Positions 1 through 10,035 of a stretch of 64,000 bases of DNA are shown piece after piece. The position numbers were made by a program, and so were the translations under genes. Position 1 is the stretch's first letter, and each line of letters opens with the position of its first letter. Where the stretch lies: contig JAULSU010000001.1 of NCBI GenBank assembly GCA_030512335.1, forward strand, positions 5,084,001 through 5,148,000, in the 5' to 3' direction. The notes under the pieces were generated by a model. It was not told the origin of the DNA and made no database searches. It saw only the letters and a list, made by a program, of their open reading frames with translations. Source of the DNA: Immersiella caudata. Lineage: Eukaryota > Ascomycota > Sordariomycetes > Sordariales > Lasiosphaeriaceae.

Positions 1-1729
1 GCATTGAGTTGGGTCGCATAGCGGGAGTCCGAGAAAGAGGCGTCGGTGACGCCCTTTCAACATCATTTATCGACAACCTGCTGACATCGAGGCTCTGACC
101 CCGCTCATGGCGGGCAGGCACCCGGATCGGCGTGGCCACCGCCGGGGCTTGAGGCAGTGGTCGGAGTGATTGCCGCGCGACATTGTAGATATTTTCTGGC
201 GACGGGGTCGGAGGAAGGCTCTTTGATGACTGCAGGGTGGGAGGGAGCCGACTTGCTTCACTCTGTCCCCGCTTATGGTGGCCAGAGTGGGAGTAAATGC
301 TCGATGGCGAGGATGCTAGCGAGCTGGGGCCGCGGCTGAACTCAAAGGTCCCAGATGAGTGGGAGTAGCCAGAGGATGCGGATGACGATGCATTTGAGGG
401 CGCGCGAAGGACGGAGTAATCGGCGGTCTGGGATTGTCGGAGGGGATGCGGCCGGTAGGACATCTTGGGAGCTGTTCCGCCGTGGCCAGCGACGACCAGG
501 CAGCTTGTTTTGTCGGGTGCCAGCTAGCCAAAGAGCTGCGAACGAGCTTCAAATTCGGAGAGAAACTCTTGCGCAGGGCATTAACAGTAGTTGGTCTCGG
601 CCTGGTGAAAGGGCATGTTGCGTGAGCTGATGTCTTTTGCAAATAACGCCCGCGCAAGCGCGCAAATAGGAAAAAGCAACAAAAGGTCGCGACGACGATG
701 TCGCGGATAGAAGGGAAGAACAGCAGGAAGTAGGAGGCTATCGCGATTGCCTCATCCCACAAAAGCCGAGAGTCGCATTCGGGGGGTTAATTCCAGGTTA
801 AGTCGACCAGGGTGGCCCAGCTGGAGAAATGGTTGGTGGTGTTGGTGGGATGAGCGGGCAATGTTTACATCGGGACTGACGCCCCGGCAACGCTCGCTTT
901 TCGCGTGGCGCTCTGTGGTGGCACGGGTTCAGCCGCACGAATAAACCTGGTCACCTCAAGTCACCCACCACCCAGATTGCAACCACTCAATAAGCTCACG
1001 GCAATTGTCGGCACAGCGTCTGAGCACCCTCAATCTCAAACAGGTTTGATCCGGGTTTGCTGTGAGCCTAGTTGTCAAGCCCTTGACTTGTTGCTTGTTA
1101 TTTACGCAGCGGGGAAGCTCTCCCACGGGTTCTGCGCCCTCGGCCACAACGCGAACGAGTCAGGTGGGTGCCAGCCCCGAGTTTGGGTACACGTTCAAAC
1201 AAAGCCGTTGGGAAGACTAGTCTCTCAAGCCATTACGTAGACGTGGATTCAAGATGTCAAGGGTGTCGGGCTGCTCCTTCTCGGCAGTCGATTTTAAGGT
1301 TGATGCTTGGCATGTCTATCTCGAGTGTCTGATGCAGGCCGCTGATGCATCTGTCGAGGGTCAAACTTGATGCAACGCCATTGCTCATTGCAAGTGCGGG
1401 CAGCGCAAGTCCCTTTTGACAAGTCGCCGTGTTCCAATGTTGGCGACCCTTTTGGTGGAAGTCCGGACCCCTCTTTGTTCTCGACTGATGGAGCTTGGGC
1501 GTTTTTGGCTTCACCGCCCAGCGGTTGCGCAGTTTTGCCCCGCATTTTGCCGCTATCAAGGTTTTTTTAAAAGAAAAAATTTCGACGGTGGTTTTCTGTT
1601 CTCCTTCTTTCTTTCTTGGGGGGGAACAGCCGACTGATCCAAACCGGTGATTGTCGCTGCACTCCCCCTGAAATCCTTTTTCTGTCTTATATCACCAGCT
1701 TTTCTTTCCCCAGCTGAACCTTCTCCAAG
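1..1729. other. Intergenic region upstream of IMP dehydrogenase
   Basis: No gene can be supported here. Short open frames occur on both strands (longest 148 codons, 316-762 minus), but they are low-complexity Pro/Arg/Ser-rich, overlap each other and resemble no family I know. The last 170 bases before the IMP dehydrogenase ATG are pyrimidine-rich with A/T runs near 1562-1580, which looks like a fungal core promoter and 5' leader. Confidence 0.6.
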
Positions 1730-3609
1730 ATGACGGCTACCAACGGTTCTGTCGCCCACGCGGCGCCCAAGGTCCTCGACTACAAGACGGCCGAGGAAGT
1801 CCTCAAGGAGTACGATAGTCGTGATGGGCTCTCCATCCAGGACCTCATGGACGCCAAGGTCCATGGTGGTCTCACCTACAACGATTTCCTTCTGTTGCCT
1901 GGCTACATTGGCTTCCCTGCCTCGAAAGTCACTCTGGACTCGCCCGTCACCAAGAGGATTACGCTCAAGACGCCCTTTGTCTCTTCCCCCATGGACACGG
2001 TCACGGAGCACGACATGGCCATCCACATGGCTCTCCAGGGTGGTCTCGGTGTCATCCATCACAACTGCTCTCCGGATGCTCAAGCCGACATGGTCCGCAA
2101 GGTGAAGCGCTACGAGAACGGCTTCATCCTCGATCCTGTTGTGATCCAGCGCGACACCACGGTTGGCGAGGCCAAGGCACTCAAGGAGAAGTGGGGGTTC
2201 GGAGGCTTCCCGGTAACAGGTTGGTTGTCCCCTTTTCTTTATCTATCCCTCCGGGCTTCAATGATTACAAACCTATAAATCATAACTTTCGTTCCACCGT
2301 ATCGACCTATGTGTCATGGGGAAACAAATACACTGAAAATAATGAGGAGCCTTATTCTCTCTGTTTTGAAGAATATCAAATCATCTGGCTACGCGGGACG
2401 CTAACAGCTATCTCGATAGAATCTGGAAAGCTCGGCTCTAAGCTCCTGGGTATCGTCACGAACCGTGATATTCAGTTTGAGGAGGACCTCGATGTTCCCG
2501 TCGCAAACGTCATGGTCACCGACCTGATCACTGCCCCGGCTGGTGTTACACTAGCCGAGGCGAACAAGATCCTTTCCAAGTCCAAGAAGGGCAAGCTGCC
2601 CATCGTGGACAAGGATGGAAACCTTGTCTCCATGATCTCCCGCTCCGATTTGACCAAGAACCTCCACTTCCCTCACGCTTCCAAGCTTCCCGATTCCAAG
2701 CAGCTCATTTGCGCTGCTGCCATTGGCACTCGCCCCGAGGACAAGGTTCGTCTTGCCAAGCTGGTGGAAGCCGGCCTGGATATTGTCATCCTTGACTCCA
2801 GCCAGGGCAACAGCATGTACCAGATCGAGATGATCAAGTGGATCAAGCAAGAGTTCCCCGACCTGGATGTTATTGGCGGCAACGTTGTTACTAGGGAGCA
2901 AGCTGCTGCTCTGATTGCTGCGGGTGTTGATGGCCTTCGCATTGGTATGGGAAGCGGAAGCGCTTGCATTACCCAGGAGGTTATGGCTGTTGGTCGTCCC
3001 CAGGCTACTTCCGTCTATAACGTCAGCTCCTTTGCTGCCCGCTTCGGTGTTCCTTGCATCGCCGATGGTGGCATTCAGAACGTCGGCCACATAGTGAAGG
3101 GTCTAGCCCTCGGTGCCTCCACCGTAATGATGGGCGGTCTCTTGGCTGGTACCACTGAGTCCCCCGGAACATCCTTCGTGTCTCGCGAGGGCAAGCTTGT
3201 CAAGGCTTACAGAGGCATGGGCAGCATTGATGCCATGCAAGACAAGAAGGCTGGCGGTGGTGGCAAGGACAGCCAGAAGAGCAACGCCGGTACCGCTCGT
3301 TATTTCTCAGAGGGTGACAGTGTGCTTGTCGCACAGGGTGTCTCTGGCGCTGTGGCTCACAGAGGGTAAGTTTGACTGGTGTTTTTGTTGTCTTGTATCA
3401 TCTAACAGGCTTTCAGATCCATTGGTAAATTTGTGCCGTATCTTGCTGCCGGGTTGAAACACTCGCTGCAGGATTGCGGCATGAAGAGTCTCGAAGAGCT
3501 CCATGATGGTGTCGCTGATGGCACCGTCCGGTTCGAGATCCGGACCGCCAGCGCCCAGCTGGAAGGCGGCGTTAACATGGAGTCTTATGAGAAGAAGCTG
3601 TACGCTTGA
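1730..3609 (+). CDS. IMD: Inosine-5'-monophosphate dehydrogenase
   Basis: Cytosolic IMP dehydrogenase oxidises IMP to XMP with NAD+, the committed step of GTP synthesis and the target of mycophenolic acid. Three exons are inferred: 1730-2219, 2420-3365 and 3417-3609, with introns of 200 and 51 nt (branch CTAAC at 3402). They encode 542 aa, the usual fungal length. The N-terminus carries the (beta/alpha)8 start (GLTYNDFLLLPGY). Two CBS domains follow at about residues 110-235 (GIVTNRDIQF, SMISRSDLTK). The catalytic loop GSGSACITQEV contains the Cys that forms the thioimidate, and the mobile-flap and C-terminal barrel motifs (YRGMGSIDAM) follow. The start ATG lies at the head of the conserved N-terminus after a pyrimidine-rich leader. 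The 200-nt intron splits the first CBS domain. The gene is single and complete; I see no linked mycophenolic acid cluster that would suggest a resistance paralogue. Confidence 0.96.
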
Positions 3610-4050
3610 TTGCGCAACAGCCTTTTAGCGATGAGAAATGAGAACAAAGTACCGGATGGGAAAAAGGATGGGTCGGCTGTGTCATTTTCTACGGAGTTGG
3701 TGGGAAAAGTTCGGGTTTGAGACTAGCGCATAGCTGGCGGTCCTATCTCTTGGAGATCCTTGGAGATTTCCATGATGGACTGGACAAATAAAACATATTC
3801 CCAAATTGTTCATCGGCTTGTGGCCTTCGAACATCCGGGCCATTGCGATCTTGCATGAATCGAAGCCGACGCCACTAGCTGGACTTTTCTCTAAACGACA
3901 ACCAGCCCATCACGTCTAGCCTCTAGATTCACCCGCACAACAAGAATCATCAATCACATCCTAGTGGCGTCGCCACATCTTCTTTTGTGTATCCTGGTAG
4001 GACTTTGCCACCGCACAAGTGACGCCAAAGAGGTAAAAATTGTGCAACGC
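3610..4050. other. Convergent 3' intergenic between IMD and LYS1
   Basis: About 440 bases between two tail-to-tail genes. It holds the IMD 3' UTR with an AATAAA element, and presumably the LYS1 3' UTR on the other strand. No further gene is visible. Confidence 0.6.
3787..3792 (+). terminator. Candidate poly(A) signal of IMD
   Basis: A perfect AATAAA hexamer lies 178 nt after the IMD stop codon in an A-rich context. Fungal poly(A) signals are degenerate, so this is a plausible cleavage element and not proof of the transcript end. Confidence 0.45.
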
Positions 4051-5567
4051 TCACTTCTCCAGCGCGCTCGGCGACAGAGTTGCGACCTTCTCATCGAAGA
4101 GCGTCTTGGCCCGAGCCCAGACCGGGTGGTTCCGCCAGTTGTCCAGGGCAAGCAGCGAAGGGAGGAGATCGTCTGAAACAAGTCAGTACGGAGGGCTTGC
4201 GACGCGGAGAGCTCGGGGGACAAACGGCTGAACGCCTCGGATGCCTCACGAGGAAGCAGAGACGGGAGATGATCGATCGAGATGACGGAGAGTGGCGGGC
4301 CGCTCTTCAGACCATCCACTGGCACAGTGGGCTTGTCAAATGTGGTGGCCACAGTGTAGATGGGAACGGGGTTAAAAGGAGAAGTTGTGTCCTGTGACTC
4401 GGTTTAGTACCACGGAACAGCCAAAAACGTGAGAAAGCGTGGGGGTTGATGGGATACGCACGGCGGAAACATCGCAGACAACAGTAAGCTTGCGGTCCGA
4501 CGTTTGCAGTGACTCGAGGTTCACTGCGAGCTGTTGTCAGTAGACATTTTCTCCGGAGAGACGAGAATGAGGGAGCTTACCAAAATCGCTGGGCAGCTTG
4601 CTGGATAGATAAATGCAATTCACGAAGACGTCGCTCTCAGTGACCTCCTCTGATACAACGAGTCAGTAAACTGTGTGTAAATGTGGGACCTGCAAGACGT
4701 ACTGAATGGACCACCAACGGCAGTCTCTGCCATATCCCACTTGAGGATGTGATCCTCAGGGACACCCGCCTTACGAAGGGCGGCCACAGCACCAGAGCCG
4801 CATCGGCCAAGAGCACCAATGACAATCACCCTGGGGGGATGACCAGCCTTCTTGGCACCCTCTTCAATGGCAGACTTCACATCTGTAATCAGAGCGTCCT
4901 CGTTGGGGAAGCTCGAAACACCCGGGAAGGGCTCGCTGTGGATGAGTTGCCATGCCCACACTTGAAGAGCAAGAGCCGCACCAGCGAAACCGGCGTGGAA
5001 GCCAAATGCCTAGTTCACCGTTAACGCTTCACTCTAGCAAGCCGTTAGATCCCAACTTACGGCTACACGACGGCCACGGTCATCCACGAGGAACTCAAGA
5101 TCCAGAAGGGTGCCGCCGCCCCTGGGGAACCTCGCCAAAACTGTTTCCCAGCCACCTTGCTGCTTGTCTGGCGGCGCGTCAGGGGTCTGTTGAACCAGTG
5201 CAACACAAGGGTATACGCACAGCAATGGGCAAACTGAACATGGACATGCTTGAGAGGAACTAGAGGCAGTTAGCAAGGATCCATTGGCTTGCTATTAAAC
5301 AAATAGCGAGTGCTTACACTCCTTCTCCTCCAACTCCTTGAGGCCAACGATGATGTGCTCTTGCGGGGCATCCACCCAGCTGCCCTCCGGTACTAGTGTG
5401 GCACCAACGGCGGAGAACTCCTCGTCATCAAAAATGCGCTCGGGTGATTGTTCGACGTTCACGACATAGCCCGCCTTGATCAACTCAGCCGCTGTGGTAG
5501 GAGTCAGAGCCGACCTGTGCTCAAGCGGCTTGGTCTCGCTGCGTAGGTGGAGAACTGTCGGAGCCAT
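4051..5567 (-). CDS. LYS1: Saccharopine dehydrogenase (NAD+, L-lysine-forming)
   Basis: This enzyme performs the last step of the fungal alpha-aminoadipate pathway: saccharopine + NAD+ gives lysine + 2-oxoglutarate. I infer eight exons on the minus strand: 5567-5318, 5259-5221, 5167-5061, 5009-4703, 4649-4581, 4523-4462, 4391-4226 and 4172-4051. Every junction keeps frame and the product is 373 aa, the same length as yeast Lys1. Recognisable segments are the N-terminal LRSETKPLEHRSALTP, then FAHCYKQQGGW, the Rossmann stretch VIVIGALGRCGSGAVAALRK, VFVNCIYLSSKLP and the C-terminal IDHLPSLLPREASEAFS. The start ATG opens the conserved N-terminus directly. The C-terminus ends SALEK, with no SRL-like peroxisomal targeting signal as in yeast Lys1. 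A TGAGTCA element lies about 150 bp upstream, consistent with cross-pathway amino-acid control. It is divergent from the Zn2Cys6 regulator. Confidence 0.95.
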
Positions 5568-6707
5568 TGTGTGAGGATTGAGGGGCAGAGCTCGACGATG
5601 TAACAATTCTTCTGAAGGAAGGAGGAATGTTGGATGGGGAACTCAATTGGCAACCTCGTCTAGCACGGCAGTGGATCGTTGCTCTTATACAGCTCGGTAG
5701 CAAGGTCGAGGCGAACTTGAGTCACCGCAATCCGTTATCGCAATCCCCAATCAACTTGGCTGCTGATGTGAAAAACCTTGACCTGGATTAAAAAAAAATG
5801 GAGCAAACTGCAGGAACGCGGGACAACCCCGCGGTGACGATCCAATTGGCCCGCTTTTTACTTGTCGCTTCCAGCCCTCCTTCCCACCACTCACTGCAGC
5901 GCGATTCGATCAGGGTTCCTCCACCTGGAGCCCCTCGACCTGGTCTGGATCCATGCTACCTCCGACATCTCATCTGTGGAGAGTGCTTTTGTACAGAAAT
6001 TCGTCTCCGGTTTCACCACCTATCATCGCACAGCAGTGACGACGGCATCGGGCACCTCAAGAAACCCCACCGGAACAACCCGAAAGAGGCTCCTACCGAA
6101 GGACAGTCACCCGAGCCAGTGTGCATCATGGCTTTTGACTGTTTAGTCCACCACTCTCCATACCCTCAAGCACAGTCTTATTGCTAACCCTCCTCCAGCG
6201 CTCTCATATGATTATTCAGGGCTATTGCTGTCATGTTCTCAGGCCTCAGCGGGGCGTTGGGAGACTGATTCGATCTCGAAAGACATTGTACTTGACCAGA
6301 AGCCGTGCGATTATCACTCACCAGGATCACCGCACGGATCAGAGGAGCGGCCCCCTGGCCCCCTCCCCTAGGTCTTGGCTCGACCTGTCCACGCCGTCCC
6401 ATCATCCACACCCCAAAATTGGCCAAAATGCCTGACAGCCCTGGAGGCGACGAATAGGATGCGCATCGGGCCCAGCTCCGGCCGCATTTCGCCGCCCACG
6501 GTTGCTGACCAGTACCAACAGCGAACTCCAATGCAAGTAACTGCTAAGCAGCCTTGAAGGGGGGAGCGTGCAATCGCCCTGCTCTATCGTATCAGGCCCG
6601 TCCCCAGTTGCTCTTCTTCTCCCCAGGCCTCCCGGGGTCTAGACCCCGCTCTTGCCTTCTCGTCTCTTCACCTCCCAACACTCGCAACAGCACACGAAGT
6701 ATAAATC
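5568..6707. other. Divergent intergenic between LYS1 and Zn2Cys6 regulator
   Basis: A shared 1.1 kb promoter region. It contains a CPC1/Gcn4-type heptamer at 5718-5724. Open frames of up to 129 codons on the plus strand (5798-6187) look like chance frames, or possible uORFs in a long leader of the regulator gene. No independent gene is supported. Confidence 0.5.
5718..5724 (-). promoter_or_regulatory. Gcn4/CPC1-type binding site (TGAGTCA)
   Basis: TGAGTCA is a perfect match to the bZIP general-control consensus (TGASTCA). It lies 151 bp upstream of the LYS1 start codon. Lysine biosynthesis genes are classic targets of Gcn4/CPC1 in fungi, so function is plausible. It is a single site read from sequence only. 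Confidence 0.55.
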
Positions 6708-9136
6708 ATGGCCGACGCCAGACCCTTGGAAGCCAAAGACCGGCCTCCTGCGCTGAGGCGCTTGTTGCCAGTTGCGGCACCACTCACACCAGCGACGTCG
6801 TCCTCCTCGTCCTCGTCCCCCCCAGACTCGTCAGCGATGCCCGAGCAACAGACCGCCAACCTGAAGCCAAGCGCTCGGTTCCTCCCCCCTCCTTCACGCA
6901 AGAAACGAGTTGCCAGTGCTCTCGCAGCGTGCGGTGCTTGCCGGCGGCGCAAATCCAAAGTCTGAACCCTCATCCGTGGAAGACGTGTGAACTCGGGTTG
7001 TCACGAACTGACCTGGTGTTGTTGTGCAGTGCAATGCTGAGAGACCGAAATGCTCCGTCTGCCTTGACCGTGGCACTGAGTGTGAGTATGACACAAATGC
7101 CACAGAAACGCACACGCAAGCTCTCAAGCGGAAGTTCAGTGAACTGGAAAGCGAGAGAGCAGCGTACAAGCAGATCTACGAGGTCCTTCAGTCGAAATCC
7201 GACCGCGAGGCCGGCGAGATCCTCCAGCGGATACGCAGCGGCGTTGACATCAACACCATTGTGCGTATCGTCAACTATGGCGACCCACAGGGGGATCTTA
7301 CACTGGTACCGGAGACAAGGTACCGGTATGCCTTCCCCTATGCGTCGGAGATGCCCTCATGGTTGCTGCGTCCTGGGAATCCGTACCTTGCCTCAGAGAT
7401 TTATGATTATGCTCTGAATCCCTTGGCACAGCTGCCTTCTCCAGCCTCCTCCTCTTCATCGAGTCCACGGATTGGGTTACATCTTGAGCCGTACATGAAG
7501 CCATTTTACGGCGTCACAATTCTTCAGCCGTGGCTAGATACGGTGAAGCCGTCCAAATGGACTACCATCAGCAATGACGACGATCTCATGAGGAAGCTTC
7601 TTGAGGCTTATATTCTCCATGATTACGACTGGTTTACTGCTTTTCACAAGGATTTCTTTCTTGAAGACATGGCCAACGGGCGCCATCGATTCTGTACGCC
7701 CCTTTTGGTCAATGTAGTACTTTGTTGCGGATCTGTAAGCTCTCTCTCTAGTCTTTTGCAATGCTTCGCTGACTGCCTGCTCCAGCATTGTCTGAGCCGG
7801 CTGCAGGACCGTGCTGAGTACTGGAACCCGAAAACGCTGAGCTATCAGTTCCTAGCCGAGACTAAGAGACTGTTTGAGTATGAGGCAGGTCTCGAGAAGC
7901 CTGAGGGATCAGTGCATGATCCAGGCTGGGTGCAAACACATCAACGCTGGCTGGCACGCAGGCTCACCACGATACAGACTGCTGATCTTCTGGCCTTGCT
8001 GTATGCTCTCAGCGGAATCGACCGAATTGGTTTCCGTTACACACTCAGGGCAGTGGAAATGGCGTATGAGATAGATCTCTTCCGTCGGCCTCCGGAAGAA
8101 CTCGACGCCGACACAAAGACAGTCTGGGGATTCACAGGATGGGCCCTGTTCTCTTGGCAAACGTATGTTTTCATCTCGCCCCTGTCTTAGAGCCGCTTCT
8201 TGCTCACGAAAACATAGCATGAACTGCTACTATTACTGTCGGACCCCATTGGTTCGTGTGCCGCCCGAAACTCCCCTACCTGATCCTGCCTCCAACCAAG
8301 CATGGTATGGTGAGATGTGGATAAGATATCCATTGTCGCAATCACGATTACCGATGCAGCACCCAGTTTTCTGCAAGGCTAAAACAGAGCTGTGGGTTAT
8401 AATCAACGATTTCAGTCTTTTTGCTTTCACCCGGCCGGATCCTCGCAAGGTCATCTCTCCACCTGAACTTCTGCCGTTCTACCAGAAGTTTATTCATTGG
8501 ATGAGAGAGCTCCCAGAACCCCTTACGCCGCGCAAGATGGCATTCCCTCACCAACTGATGATGCATATGCAATACCATAACGTTCTTATGGCCATTCTCA
8601 AGCCCATCAAAGGGCTGGACTGGGGGGTTGAGAACCCGCCAGCCGAGTCGCCCCTCGAAGCATATGAAAACTCATTGGTCTGTTACGAAACGGTCATCCG
8701 CCTCTACTATCTTCGGCATGGATTCCACGCGCCAAGTAGCTTCTTGGTCAACTTTCTTGGGACCCTCGCTCAGGCGACCCTCGACGCAATCGCTACCAAC
8801 CAGGACGCCACCAGGGCGGATCATCTAAAGTCGACGATTTTGCTTGCGGTAAAGGGCCTTTACGAGCAGGGATTGAGTCACTACGTTTCTAAAGTAGTTT
8901 TCCGGATGTTTTCAAGCATGATGAAGGCCGAGGATGCCCAGACGTTTAAACGGTTGACTACCATCAATGATGAGGTCACAGAGGATGAGCTCAACGGGCC
9001 TCTAAAGCACCCTGTGTCATCGGATTGGCCAGGATACAATAGTTCGTACAATGAAGGGGCAATCCCACTCAGCGGCATGGTGGAGGCACTTTCTCTGGAT
9101 CCAGACAGCGGGGGTCCATCTGGTTCTACGAGGTAG
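6708..9136 (+). CDS. Zn(II)2Cys6 fungal transcription factor (NirA-like type)
   Basis: A nuclear DNA-binding regulator with a binuclear zinc cluster. Four exons are inferred: 6708-6959, 7030-7734, 7786-8162 and 8218-9136, giving about 750 aa. The cluster has six cysteines (residues 75, 78, 85, 92, 95, 102; CGACRRRKSK then CNAERPKCSVCLDRGTEC). The first intron falls between the Lys before Cys85 and Cys85 itself. A linker with a coiled-coil (LKRKFSELESERAAYKQIY) follows, then a fungal-specific middle homology region (for example AEYWNPKTLSYQFLAETKRL, TGWALFSWQT). An alternative start is the ATG near 6837. The first donor is a weak GTCTGA. The second intron is 51 nt and stop-free, so its retention would insert 17 aa. 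The target genes are unknown; the nitrate-regulator resemblance is my impression of the cluster and linker, not a proven orthology. Confidence 0.85.
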
Positions 9137-10035
9137 GCGGCAATTCATCATACCTAGCAGGTTTATCAAGGAGTGAAAGTCTTCTAGCTTGGGAGCCGGA
9201 AGCAGCCGGTGTTGCACAAGGTCCGGGTGAGAATCTCGATGCACAACGCTTGACATGGTACATCCGACAACTCACAGAACAAGGCTCAGCCTCTGCTGTC
9301 TTTGGCCTATCAAAGCACATACATTCCCTGCTGGGTCTGTGCAGGGCTGTTGACGGACGCTTCGAGCAACTCGTCACACTCTTCCGTGCAACCGTCTGGC
9401 GGAAGATTTCCTGGTGGGCCCTATCCAACCTGCACAATCTCTCAACCGAGCCAAGTCAAGAAAAGCAATGTGCGCCTACCTACCGCTCACATGCGGATCC
9501 AAAGTCCTAGGCCCAATCCCTCCACAGGCGTGACCACCCTCTGAGTCACAACCTCAGACCAGCACCTCGCATAATTAAATCACGGATCTTCACATCTGCA
9601 TCGCTATCGGTACACACTCCCAAGTTGTGCGAACTTTTATCACTGCCAAGTGGTAGTGCTGCAGTCAAATGCGGAGATGCGCAGGTGCGGGGTGGAAGTT
9701 GGGGCATGTGGTTCGTCGGCCTTGTCGAAGCAATTGCCGGCGGGATTATGCGGTGGATCGGATACTAGGCAGCTAGGCAGCCTTGCGCGGATGCATGGGC
9801 TCTGTGCGAGGGTCAGTCGTAGTCACGACAGACGTGGCGATTTATTTAAAGGGGGGAGGGCGGGGAAGAAGCTTGAGGCTGCTTGGGACAAACTTTTGAG
9901 GAGTTGCCCGGTCACTTGAAGGGGAGATTCTGCAAACCTTTACTGTCCCAAAGGCTCTGGTGTATACTGACGAGACACGAGCAACTGACTGAAGACTGAA
10001 GATTGAGAAGTGAACTGACAACAGGGCCGGCAGTT
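9137..10035. other. Intergenic between Zn2Cys6 regulator and AAA ATPase
   Basis: About 900 bases holding the 3' UTR of the regulator and the promoter of the AAA ATPase gene. A TATTTAAA element and a G-rich run lie at 9843-9867. Short open frames (for example 9250-9510 plus) have no recognisable content. Confidence 0.5.
9843..9850 (+). promoter_or_regulatory. TATA-like element before AAA ATPase gene
   Basis: TATTTAAA followed at once by a G-rich tract (AGGGG-like, stress-element style) lies 186 bp before the inferred start codon at 10036. It is an assignable TATA-like box but unverified. Confidence 0.35.

Noticed and set aside
316..762. 148-codon minus-strand frame with a hydrophobic start
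   Set aside because: Low-complexity Pro/Arg/Ser remainder, no family likeness, overlapped by other frames; no splice or promoter support.
1730..3609. Idea that IMP dehydrogenase is a mycophenolic-acid self-resistance copy
   Set aside because: No neighbouring biosynthetic genes, and the sequence looks like the ordinary housekeeping enzyme.
7024..8190. Start of the Zn2Cys6 protein at the internal alternative start near 7024
   Set aside because: It would drop the first two zinc-ligand cysteines; splicing to the 6708 exon gives the complete six-Cys cluster.
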